Of a stretch of DNA of 64,000 nucleotides, positions 46,612 to 53,815 are shown piece by piece. This DNA is from Burkholderiales bacterium (GTDB lineage: Bacteria; Pseudomonadota; Gammaproteobacteria; Burkholderiales; Burkholderiaceae_C), in contig JACPOK010000037.1 in the NCBI GenBank assembly GCA_016191525.1, forward strand, positions 248,001 to 312,000. The letters are read 5' to 3'. Position numbers and translations under genes: made by a program. The notes beneath the pieces were generated by a model. It was given only the letters and a program-made list of their open reading frames with translations. It searched no databases and had not been told where the DNA came from. Numbering within the stretch: position 1 is the first letter of the stretch; each line of letters opens with the position of its first letter.

Positions 46612-47427
46612 TTATTCCGCCTCGATGGCCGCGGGCGCGGCCGCGGCGGCGCCTGTGGTGCTGTGGCCGTGGCCGAGATAGGCCTCGATCACCTTGTCGT
46701 TCTTCTGCACGTCGGCCGGCGTGCCCTCGGCGATCTGCTTGCCGTAGTCGAGCACCGTCACCCGGTCGCACAGGCCCATCACCAGCTTCACGTCGTGCTC
46801 GATCAGGAGGATGGTGCGGTTGTCGTTGCGGATGCGGTCGATCAGCTCGCGCAGCTGCACCTTCTCGGTGGCGTTCATGCCGGCGGCGGGCTCGTCCAGC
46901 GCGATCAGTTGCGGGTCGGTGGCAAGGGCGCGCGCGATTTCCAGGCGGCGCTGGTCGCCGTATGACAGCGTGCGCGCCTTGTAGTCGGCGAACTTGCCGA
47001 TGCCCACGTAGTCGAGCAGCTCCTGCGCGCGCTTGGCGATGGCCAGTTCCTCGGCCTTGAAGCCGGGCGTGCGGAAGATCGCACCCAGCAGGCCCGAGCC
47101 GGTGCGGATGTGGCGGCCCACCATCACGTTTTCCAGCGCCGTCATTTCGGCGAACAGGCGGATGTTCTGGAAGGTGCGGGCGATGCCGGCCTTGGCGACC
47201 TCGTGCACGGCGGTGGGCTGGTAGGGCTTGCCGGCCAGCTCGAAGGTGCCGCTGTCGGGCGTGTACAGCCCGGTGATGACGTTGAAGAAGGTGGTCTTGC
47301 CGGCACCGTTGGGGCCGATCAGGCCATAGACCTGGCCGCGCTCGATGGTGATGCCCACGTCCGACAAGGCCTGCAGGCCGCCGAAGCGCTTGGAAATTCC
47401 GGCAACGCGGAGAACTGTTTCTGCCAT
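46612..47427 (-). CDS. livG: Branched-chain amino acid ABC transporter ATPase LivG
   Basis: A 271-residue ATPase with Walker A GPNGAGKTT (38-46), signature TLSYGDQRRLEIARAL and Walker B LIALDEPAAGMN, the last typical of LivG. The final 20 residues are Ala-rich. It is 3 bp upstream of livF and 10 bp downstream of livM. Confidence 0.9.
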   Translation of the reverse strand: MAETVLRVAGISKRFGGLQALSDVGITIERGQVYGLIGPNGAGKTTFFNVITGLYTPDSGTFELAGKPYQPTAVHEVAKAGIARTFQNIRLFAEMTALENVMVGRHIRTGSGLLGAIFRTPGFKAEELAIAKRAQELLDYVGIGKFADYKARTLSYGDQRRLEIARALATDPQLIALDEPAAGMNATEKVQLRELIDRIRNDNRTILLIEHDVKLVMGLCDRVTVLDYGKQIAEGTPADVQKNDKVIEAYLGHGHSTTGAAAAAPAAIEAE

Positions 47428-47437
47428 GGTGTTCTCC

Positions 47438-48532
47438 TTACTTCGCGTTCTGCAGTGACTTGCCGTGGTCCGGCGCGGGCCACAGCCCGCGCGGGCGCAT
47501 CAGCATCACCACGATCATGGCCAGCGCGATCAGCAGCTGGCGCAGGATGGCGGAGTCGAGCCGGCCGCCCGTCATGGCCTGCAGCGGCCCCGCGACGTAG
47601 CGCAGCACCTCGGGCAGCGCCGACAGCAGCACCGCGCCCAGGATCACGCCCGGCAGGTGGCCGATGCCGCCCAGCACCACCATGGCGACGATCATCACCG
47701 ACTCCATCAGGCTGAACGACTCGGGCGAGACGAAGCCCTGGAAGGCGCCGAACATCGAGCCGGCCACGCCGCCGAAGGTGGCGCCCATGCCGAAAGCCAG
47801 CAGTTTCATGTTGCGGGTGTTGATGCCCATGGCCTTGGCAGCGATCTCGTCTTCGCGGATGGCCATCCAGGCGCGGCCGATGCGCGACAGCTCCAGCCGG
47901 TGGCAGATGATCACGCTGCCCACCACCAGCGCCAGGAACAGGTAGTAGTACAGCGAGACCGAGGCGATCTCGAAGCCGCCGACGGTCAGCGGCTTGCCCA
48001 GGTTCAGCCCCCAGAAGTGGATGGCGTCGATCTGGTTCAGGCCCTTGGGGCCGTTGGTGATGTTCACCGGGTGGTCCAGGTTGTTCAGGAACACGCGGAT
48101 GATTTCGCCGAAGCCAAGCGTGACGATGGCCAGGTAGTCGCCGCGCAGCTTCAGGGTGGGTGCGCCCAGCAGCACGCCGAACAGGCCGGCGAGCAGGGCT
48201 CCGGCGGGGATCACGACCCACAGCGGCATGTGCAGGCCGTTGGGGAACAACGCGGCGACGGCGGGAAAGGTGTCGGTCAGGTGCGGCGATGCCAAGAGGC
48301 CGAACATGTAGGCGCCGATGGCATAGAAGGCCACGTAACCCAGGTCCAGCAGGCCGGCGTAACCCACCACGATGTTCAGGCCCAGGGCCAGCAGCACATA
48401 GATCAGCGCGGTGTCGGCGATGCGCACCCAGGCGTTGCCGCCGCTCTGCAGGACGAGCGGCAGGATGATGAGGAACAGGGCGCCGACGGCCATGACCACA
48501 TGCTTGTTCTGGCGGTTGATGAAGTTCATCAT
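47438..48532 (-). CDS. livM: Branched-chain amino acid ABC transporter permease LivM
   Basis: A 364-residue permease with about ten membrane segments. The LivM motifs LNIVVGYAGLLDLGYVAFYAIGAY (cited as a whole only in outline) and RGDYLAIVTLGFGEIIR are present, as is AIREDEIAAKAMGIN. It pairs with LivH. Confidence 0.9.
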   Translation of the reverse strand: MMNFINRQNKHVVMAVGALFLIILPLVLQSGGNAWVRIADTALIYVLLALGLNIVVGYAGLLDLGYVAFYAIGAYMFGLLASPHLTDTFPAVAALFPNGLHMPLWVVIPAGALLAGLFGVLLGAPTLKLRGDYLAIVTLGFGEIIRVFLNNLDHPVNITNGPKGLNQIDAIHFWGLNLGKPLTVGGFEIASVSLYYYLFLALVVGSVIICHRLELSRIGRAWMAIREDEIAAKAMGINTRNMKLLAFGMGATFGGVAGSMFGAFQGFVSPESFSLMESVMIVAMVVLGGIGHLPGVILGAVLLSALPEVLRYVAGPLQAMTGGRLDSAILRQLLIALAMIVVMLMRPRGLWPAPDHGKSLQNAK

Positions 48533-48544
48533 GTTCGTGGCTCC

Positions 48545-49474
48545 TTAAGCGCGGTCGGCCACACGCTCGCCCAGCAACCCGGAGGGCCGCAGCGTCAGCA
48601 TGATGATAAGAACGATGAAAGCGAAGATGTCGGAGTAGTGGCTGCCCAGCACGCCGCCGGTGAGCGCACCGATGTAGCCCGAGCCGATGGATTCGATCAG
48701 CCCCAGCAGGATGCCGCCGACCACCGCGCCGGCGAGGTTGCCGATGCCGCCGAACACCGCCGCGGTGAAGGCCTTCAGCCCGGGCAGGAAGCCCATGGTG
48801 TGCTGCACCGTGCCGTAGTTGGAGGCATACATCACGCCGGCGATGGTGGCCAGCACCGCGCCGATGATGAAGGTGGCGGAGATCACCGTGTCGGGCTTGA
48901 CGCCCATCAGCGCGGCCACCCGCGGGTTCTCCGCCGTGGCGCGCATCGCGCGGCCCATGCGGGTGTAGTTCACCAGGTACATCAGCACGGCGAGCGAAAC
49001 CGCGGTGAGGCCCAGGATCATGATCTGCGTGGCCGTGATCACGGCGCCGCCCACCTGGAAAGGCACCGGCGGCAGCAGCGTGGGATAGGGCTTGTAGTTC
49101 GGCTTGAAGATGATCATGGCCAGCGTCTGCAGCAGGATGGACATGCCGATGGCGGTGATCAGCGGCGCCAGCTTGGGGCTGTTGCGCAGCGGCCGGTAGG
49201 CCACCTTCTCGATGATGAAGTTGAGCATGGCGGCCACCACGCAGGAGACGACCAGCGCCACGACGAGGACGATCCAGCCGGGCATCCAGGGCATGGCTTC
49301 CTGGATGGTGACGATCAGCGCCCAGCTGGTGAGCGCGCCCACCATGAGCACCTCGCCGTGCGCGAAATTGATCAGGTTGATGATGCCGTACACCATGGTG
49401 TAGCCCAACGCTACCAAGGCATACATGCTGCCGAGGACCAGACCGTTGATGATCTGTTGCAGCAGGATTTCCAT
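48545..49474 (-). CDS. livH: Branched-chain amino acid ABC transporter permease LivH
   Basis: A 309-residue permease with about eight membrane segments. The N-terminus MEILLQQIINGLVLGSMYAL and INFAHGEVLMVGA are standard LivH motifs. The ATG at 49474 follows a CGGAGA SD. No livK (binding protein) gene is in the window, so the receptor is encoded elsewhere. Confidence 0.9.
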   Translation of the reverse strand: MEILLQQIINGLVLGSMYALVALGYTMVYGIINLINFAHGEVLMVGALTSWALIVTIQEAMPWMPGWIVLVVALVVSCVVAAMLNFIIEKVAYRPLRNSPKLAPLITAIGMSILLQTLAMIIFKPNYKPYPTLLPPVPFQVGGAVITATQIMILGLTAVSLAVLMYLVNYTRMGRAMRATAENPRVAALMGVKPDTVISATFIIGAVLATIAGVMYASNYGTVQHTMGFLPGLKAFTAAVFGGIGNLAGAVVGGILLGLIESIGSGYIGALTGGVLGSHYSDIFAFIVLIIMLTLRPSGLLGERVADRA

Positions 49475-49675
49475 ATCAGGTTTCTCCGTTTTTATCGGCT
49501 TTTGTCGGCCAGCATGGCCTTGTGAGCCCCGCCAGCCATCTAGCAAAAAACCCGCCAAGATACGCATGGGCGGGTTTGTGGTGTCGGATTGTAGCCAAGC
49601 GACCTGACGGCGAAAAAGGCCTTCGCGGCGGGGTTTACCCTCGAAGAATGCGCTTTAAGGGCGGTTCTCTACCTA
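49475..49675 (-). promoter_or_regulatory. livH leader region
   Basis: About 200 bp between rarA and livH, both on the minus strand. It contains the terminator listed next and the livH SD. I see no livK, leader peptide or clear riboswitch here. Confidence 0.4.
49542..49577 (-). terminator. Intrinsic terminator between rarA and livH
   Basis: Read on the minus strand, AAACCCGCC and GGCGGGTTT (49577-49569 and 49556-49548) form a 9-bp stem with a 12-base loop, ending in a run of six T. It would stop rarA transcripts before livH. It lies about 100 bp after the rarA stop. Confidence 0.75.
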
Positions 49676-50980
49676 TTAGTCTTTCTTATCATTTAATTTC
49701 TTGAGTTCTCTCAGCTTATCTGCGATGCGGATTTCCAGGCCGCGTTCCACCGGCCGGTAGAACTGCGGCGGCTTCATCCCCTCGGGGAAATAGTTTTCGC
49801 CGGCCGCGAAGCCGCCCTCCTCGTCGTGGGCATAGCGGTAGTCCTTGCCGTAATCCAGGTCCTTCATCAGCTTCGTCGGCGCGTTGCGCAGGTGCATGGG
49901 CACGGGGCGGGTGCCGTCTTTCTTGATGAGGGCCCTGGCCTCGTTGTAGGCGGTGTAGACGGCGTTGGACTTGGGCGCCACGGCCAGGTAGATCACGCAT
50001 TCGGCCAGCGCCAGCTCGCCCTCCGGCGTGCCCAGCCGCTCATAGGTTTCGGCCGCGTCCAGCGCCAGCCGCAGCGCGCGCGGGTCGGCCAGGCCGATGT
50101 CTTCGGTGGCCATGCGCACCAGCCTGCGCGCCATGTAGCGCGGATCGGCACCACCATCGAGCATGCGCACGAACCAGTACAGCGAGGCGTCGGGGTCGGA
50201 GCCGCGCACGCTTTTGTGCAGGGCGCTGATGGTGTCGTAGAACTGCTCGCCGCCCTTGTCGTAGCGCCGCATGCGCTCGCCCAGCACTTTCAGCAGCCAG
50301 GCGTCGGTGACTTCCTGCAGTTTTTCGCTGGCGGCGGCCACTGCCAGTGTCTCGAGCGTGTTGAGCAGGCGGCGCGCGTCGCCGTCGGCGTAGGCCACCA
50401 GCCGGTCGAGCGCGGCCTTTTCGATGGCGGGCACGGCGCCTATGCCTTGCGCCTTGCCGGCGATCTGCTCCAGGTCGCTTTCCGCCAGCGGCTGCAGTAC
50501 ATAGACGGCGGCGCGCGACAACAGGGCGGAGTTGACCTCGAATGAAGGGTTTTCCGTGGTCGCGCCGATGAAGGTGAACAGGCCCGACTCCACATGCGGC
50601 AGGAAGGCATCCTGCTGGCTCTTGTTGAAGCGATGCACCTCATCGACGAAGACGATGGTGCGGCGGCCCCCCGAGCCCATGATTCCCTGCGCCACCAGCG
50701 CCTGCTCCACCGCCTCGCGAATGTCCTTCACGCCGCCCAGCACCGCGCTGATGGTGATGAACTGCGCGTCGAACGAATCGGCCATCAGGCGCGCGATGGT
50801 CGTCTTGCCGGTGCCGGGCGGGCCCCAGAGGATGCAGCTGTGCGGCTGGCCCGACTCGAACGCGATGCGCAGCGGCATGCCCTCGCCCAGCAGGTGCTGC
50901 TGGCCGACCACTTCGCCCAGAGTTTTGGGGCGCAGGCGCTCAGCCAGGGGCTGGTGGGCGGAAGGGACGGTTTTGGCCAC
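49676..50980 (-). CDS. rarA: Replication-associated recombination protein A
   Basis: A 434-residue AAA+ ATPase. Walker A is GPPGTGKTT (53-61), Walker B IVFVDEVHRFNKSQQD, and sensor 1 GATTENPSFEVN. The C-terminal MGS207-type tetramerisation region (GTRPVPMHLRNAPTKLMKDL) is typical. It acts at stalled replication forks. In related genomes it usually lies next to lolA and ftsK; here they are separated by an extra 2.1 kb. Confidence 0.94.
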   Translation of the reverse strand: MAKTVPSAHQPLAERLRPKTLGEVVGQQHLLGEGMPLRIAFESGQPHSCILWGPPGTGKTTIARLMADSFDAQFITISAVLGGVKDIREAVEQALVAQGIMGSGGRRTIVFVDEVHRFNKSQQDAFLPHVESGLFTFIGATTENPSFEVNSALLSRAAVYVLQPLAESDLEQIAGKAQGIGAVPAIEKAALDRLVAYADGDARRLLNTLETLAVAAASEKLQEVTDAWLLKVLGERMRRYDKGGEQFYDTISALHKSVRGSDPDASLYWFVRMLDGGADPRYMARRLVRMATEDIGLADPRALRLALDAAETYERLGTPEGELALAECVIYLAVAPKSNAVYTAYNEARALIKKDGTRPVPMHLRNAPTKLMKDLDYGKDYRYAHDEEGGFAAGENYFPEGMKPPQFYRPVERGLEIRIADKLRELKKLNDKKD

Positions 50981-51004
50981 GTCTGAGTTTATAGTCCGCC
51001 CACC

Positions 51005-51365
51005 ATGGAATCAGCTCTCTCTGCCTTGCTGGGGCGCCATTGTGGGCGGCGCCATCAGCTTCCTGCTCAACCGCCAGCAGTTCGCCAACCAGCTGCGCAT
51101 CCTGCAGCAGCAGCACAAGACCGAGTTCATGGCCGAGGAAACGGCGCGCCATTTCCTCAGCCACAGGAGCTTTATCGACCGCTCTTTCGAGACACTGCAG
51201 AAAAACCTGGGCGGCTTCGAGGAAGACGAGCTGAGGAAAATCCTGGTGCGCGCCGGCGCGATCCGCGTTTACCGCGACGATGGCAGCGAGTGGTGGCGTC
51301 TGCTCTCGCGCATGGACGAATACATCGAGCGCAAGGACCTGGCGAAGATCACGCGCGAGATCTGA
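51005..51365 (+). pseudogene. Short membrane-anchored protein, apparently frameshifted near its start
   Basis: From the ATG at 51005 the frame reads MESALSALLG and then leaves the good reading frame at a GGGG run (51031-51034). In the neighbouring frame the sequence continues GAIVGGAISFLLNRQQFANQ to a stop at 51365, with a coiled-coil-like start and RAGAIRVYRDDGSEWWRLL later. Removing one G joins the halves into a 119-residue protein with an N-terminal membrane helix. This is either a true pseudogene, a sequencing or assembly error, or a start downstream at a GTG (51042) giving 107 residues. No family is named; function unknown. Confidence 0.65.
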
Positions 51366-51528
51366 AGTTCTTTTGCGGTCCTGCTTTTGTCACGGCGTTG
51401 GGGGTACTACCGCACAGGATCCGGCCGCACGCGGCCTCTACATTTGCTTACGTGAATGCGGTGCCGAGTTCGCATCACGCCCAAAGCGCTTCTGCGCACC
51501 CCAAAACCCGCCTTGATGGAACCATCCC
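51366..51528. promoter_or_regulatory. Leader of the pore-former/peptidase cassette
   Basis: The 163 bp before the cassette hold a GATGG-AA-CCATC inverted repeat (51515-51526) that overlaps the expected ribosome binding site and ends two bases before the ATG, so it could mask initiation. I could not identify a convincing -35/-10 pair. Confidence 0.35.
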
Positions 51529-52410
51529 ATGCCTGATCCGATTGCCAAGTGGAATAACCTGCCCAACCTGCTCGATACCTGGATTCTCGACAAGGTCCCT
51601 TACGACAACGGCGGCCCATCCGATGCTGCGCTGGGAGTGACCGTGACCACCACCGCCTTCACCGTGTCCATGCCCGATGCGGAGGACGAGAACACCGTGT
51701 ACGACTATTACTGGCTGGGCCACGACATCACCGTGCGCCAACCGTCCGCGCAAAGCATACTGTCGATTCCCGGCTACGTGAACTACGGCCTGACCTCGGT
51801 CATTGCGACGGTGAGTCAAGTTTCTGAAATCCCGTTAGGCTGCATCGCCGCAAGTGGCCCGGCGAATTCCGGCTCTTCCTCGCCGCTGCGGCCGGGCGGA
51901 CGGCTGCAACCGGCTGCCGGCGTCGCCTGCATCGGCACTGCGCCCCTGAGCACCGTGGGCAGCACGTCCTTCAGTTCCAGCCTCTCGCAGAGCGTATCGA
52001 TCAACGCCGGCTGCTTCGGGGACACGCCAACGGCGGGCTACTCGCAAACGGTCACGGCTTCCAACTCGCGCAGCTATTCGATCAGCGACGTCACCCTGTA
52101 CAACAACCAGAGCTCAACCAGCGCCCAGTACAACTTCATCATCATGCCGGGCTCGAACCAGTCGATCACGGCGTTCAGCCCTTATGTTCAGCACATCTTT
52201 CGCATCGCCGACGATGGGCAGGGAGCACGCTCCAGTACCCGTGCCACGGCAAGCTACGCGGCCTTCAAGCTGGAACTCAAGGCCCTGCTGGTGATCTGGT
52301 GCAAGGATGGCGCGCACTTCTTCCCCGCCACTGCCACGCGCTACATCCCGGTGATCCAGCCGCCGCCGCCCCAGACTATCCAGTCGACCCAGAACACGGT
52401 CGCGGCCTGA
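51529..52410 (+). CDS. Signal-less protein with beta-pore-forming-toxin-like stem (leukocidin/haemolysin-like candidate)
   Basis: A 293-residue protein I cannot match to a named family by eye. Residues about 140-205 alternate Ser/Thr/Asn with hydrophobics (FSSSLSQSVSINAG, then YSQTVTASNSRSYSISDVTL and TSAQYNFIIMPG). This is the two-hairpin pattern of the membrane-inserting stem of leukocidin/alpha-haemolysin and aerolysin-type toxins, with a Gly/Pro turn between. There is no signal peptide. A Gly/Pro/Ser-rich linker (about 106-132) precedes the stem, and the C-terminus is Pro-rich. A peptidase gene follows after 16 bp. The toxin-like reading is an inference; an adhesin or phage-tail-like strand protein is the main alternative. 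Confidence 0.5.
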   Translation: MPDPIAKWNNLPNLLDTWILDKVPYDNGGPSDAALGVTVTTTAFTVSMPDAEDENTVYDYYWLGHDITVRQPSAQSILSIPGYVNYGLTSVIATVSQVSEIPLGCIAASGPANSGSSSPLRPGGRLQPAAGVACIGTAPLSTVGSTSFSSSLSQSVSINAGCFGDTPTAGYSQTVTASNSRSYSISDVTLYNNQSSTSAQYNFIIMPGSNQSITAFSPYVQHIFRIADDGQGARSSTRATASYAAFKLELKALLVIWCKDGAHFFPATATRYIPVIQPPPPQTIQSTQNTVAA

Positions 52411-52426
52411 CGCAAGGAGCGCGATC

Positions 52427-53134
52427 ATGATCGTCAACCTCGCTCCAGATGACGCGCAGCTAACCACGGCCATCGCCGAGAAATACATGCGGCCCGACGG
52501 CATGAGCGATTCCGCCTGGAATCTGAGGCAGCAGGAATTGGGCAACCGCTGGATTTCCGGCAGCAACGTAAAGCCGGGCCTCGGCGAAAACGTGATGGTG
52601 GTGGCCCACGGCGAGGACCAAGTCGTCCGCGGCAAGGAGATCAGCACAGAGGGTGGGCCCTGGATCGGCAAGCGGGTCGCGCTGAACGACCTGACGAACT
52701 ACCAGGAACAGCCCGACAAGCTGGCCGAAAGGGGCATCTACGACGCCCCGCACCTGGCGACTTTCCTGCAAAAAAACGTACTGCCCGACAATTACAGAGG
52801 AACGGTCTACCTCTCGGCGTGCAAGATTTTCACCACGCAGGCTGGCCAGGTGCCGCAGTATGAATCGGCCTTCGCCAGGAAAGTCGCTGCTGAACTGGCA
52901 ACCAAACCGGGGTTGGGGAACGTCAAAGTGCGGTATCAAACCTCAAACGCCATGGACAGGTCGGTCAACAAGATGCCGACCCCCGCCAACAATGATGTCG
53001 GCGTCTGGAACGAATCGAACCCGCGCGAAAGCGAGGACGAACCCGTAGCCGACCCGGTAGCCGACGGCGCCCCCTCCGGCATCGGCAACCCGGAGCTTGA
53101 ACTCCCCGCCGAGGAGTCGGCGGAAGGACTGTGA
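52427..53134 (+). CDS. Predicted caspase-like (clan CD) cysteine peptidase
   Basis: A 235-residue protein. The pair ENVMVVAHGED (His61) and GTVYLSACKIF (Cys132), each at the end of a hydrophobic beta strand and 71 residues apart, is the His-Cys dyad layout of caspase-like and C80-type peptidases. FARKVAAEL after the Cys is the helix usual in bacterial members that read LLSC...FAxxLAxxL. The last 40 residues are Asp/Glu/Pro-rich and probably disordered. AAGGAG lies seven bases before the ATG. It is co-directional with the pore-former gene and ends flush against the lolA stop codon. No signal peptide. The peptidase call is by motif only. Confidence 0.6.
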   Translation: MIVNLAPDDAQLTTAIAEKYMRPDGMSDSAWNLRQQELGNRWISGSNVKPGLGENVMVVAHGEDQVVRGKEISTEGGPWIGKRVALNDLTNYQEQPDKLAERGIYDAPHLATFLQKNVLPDNYRGTVYLSACKIFTTQAGQVPQYESAFARKVAAELATKPGLGNVKVRYQTSNAMDRSVNKMPTPANNDVGVWNESNPRESEDEPVADPVADGAPSGIGNPELELPAEESAEGL

Positions 53135-53767
53135 TTACTGCTTGATCACGTCCGCACCCTGCGGCGGGCGGAACTGGAAGGCGTCCTGCGGTACCGGCCG
53201 GTTGATCTCCATCTTCGAGAAGGTGATCAGCGAGCGCTGGCCAAAGCTGTCCAGGATGTCCAGCGCGGCGAGTTCATCGCCCCGGAAGCCGACGCGTACG
53301 CTGTTGAGCTGCCCGTCCTTGGCTTTGGGCGTGGCCTGCACCCACTGTAGCCCGTCTTTTTCCGGCGCGGCCTCGATGCTGAAATCCTTCTTCAGCGCCT
53401 CCAGGTCGGGCGAGGAAGCGATCAGGGCGGCAGGGGTGGAGCCCAGCACCGCCGCCTGCCGCCGCTGCGTCACCTGCTTCAGGTCAACGTCGTACAGCCA
53501 CAGCGTCTGCCCGTCGGCCACGATGACCTGCTCGAAAGGCTTGCTGTAGTTGAAGCGGAAGTGGTTGGGCCGCGAGAACGCGAAGGTGCCGCTGGATGTC
53601 TTGGTGCGCGCGGCCTGTCCTTCACGGGCCGGCGCCGTGACCACCTGGGTGAAATCCGCCTTGCCGCTTTTGGCGGTCTTCATGAAGTTTTCCAGGCTTT
53701 CCAGGCCGCCAGCGCGCACCGGCAGTGCACAGGCCGCTATAAAAAGTGTAGCAATCAGTTTTTTCAT
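53135..53767 (-). CDS. lolA: Outer-membrane lipoprotein carrier protein LolA
   Basis: A 210-residue periplasmic protein. After the signal peptide come LENFMKTAKSGKADFTQVV, GTFAFSRPNHFRFNYSKPFEQ and VIVADGQTLWLYDVDL, the conserved LolA core. LolA ferries lipoproteins from LolCDE to LolB. The ATG at 53767 (MKKLIATLF) is chosen; an ATG two codons earlier (53773) is possible. Most of the signal peptide, from about IATLF to RAGGL, lies in repeat copy E. It is upstream of, and probably co-transcribed after, ftsK. Confidence 0.92.
   Translation of the reverse strand: MKKLIATLFIAACALPVRAGGLESLENFMKTAKSGKADFTQVVTAPAREGQAARTKTSSGTFAFSRPNHFRFNYSKPFEQVIVADGQTLWLYDVDLKQVTQRRQAAVLGSTPAALIASSPDLEALKKDFSIEAAPEKDGLQWVQATPKAKDGQLNSVRVGFRGDELAALDILDSFGQRSLITFSKMEINRPVPQDAFQFRPPQGADVIKQ
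53703..53752 (-). repeat. Dispersed palindromic repeat, copy E (inside lolA signal peptide)
   Basis: Copy E: GGCCGCCAGCGCGCACC, then GTGCACAGGCC and GCTAT-N7-GTAGC (53736-53740 and 53748-53752). It shares the GCGCGC, GTGC and terminal GCTAT/(A/G)TAGC blocks with the other copies. On the minus strand it is read through as codons for about residues 6-22 of LolA (from the 53767 start), i.e. the hydrophobic core and cleavage site of the signal peptide. Confidence 0.65.
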
Positions 53768-53815
53768 GAGCATCGAAAGTGGCTGCCGGATGGACTCCGG
53801 CGGGAGGGGAAAGGT

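Noticed and set aside
51005-51640. A 211-codon frame from the ATG at 51005 read without a frameshift
   Set aside because: After residue 10 it becomes Arg/Pro/Gly-rich noise and overlaps the cassette leader; the neighbouring frame carries the sensible protein.
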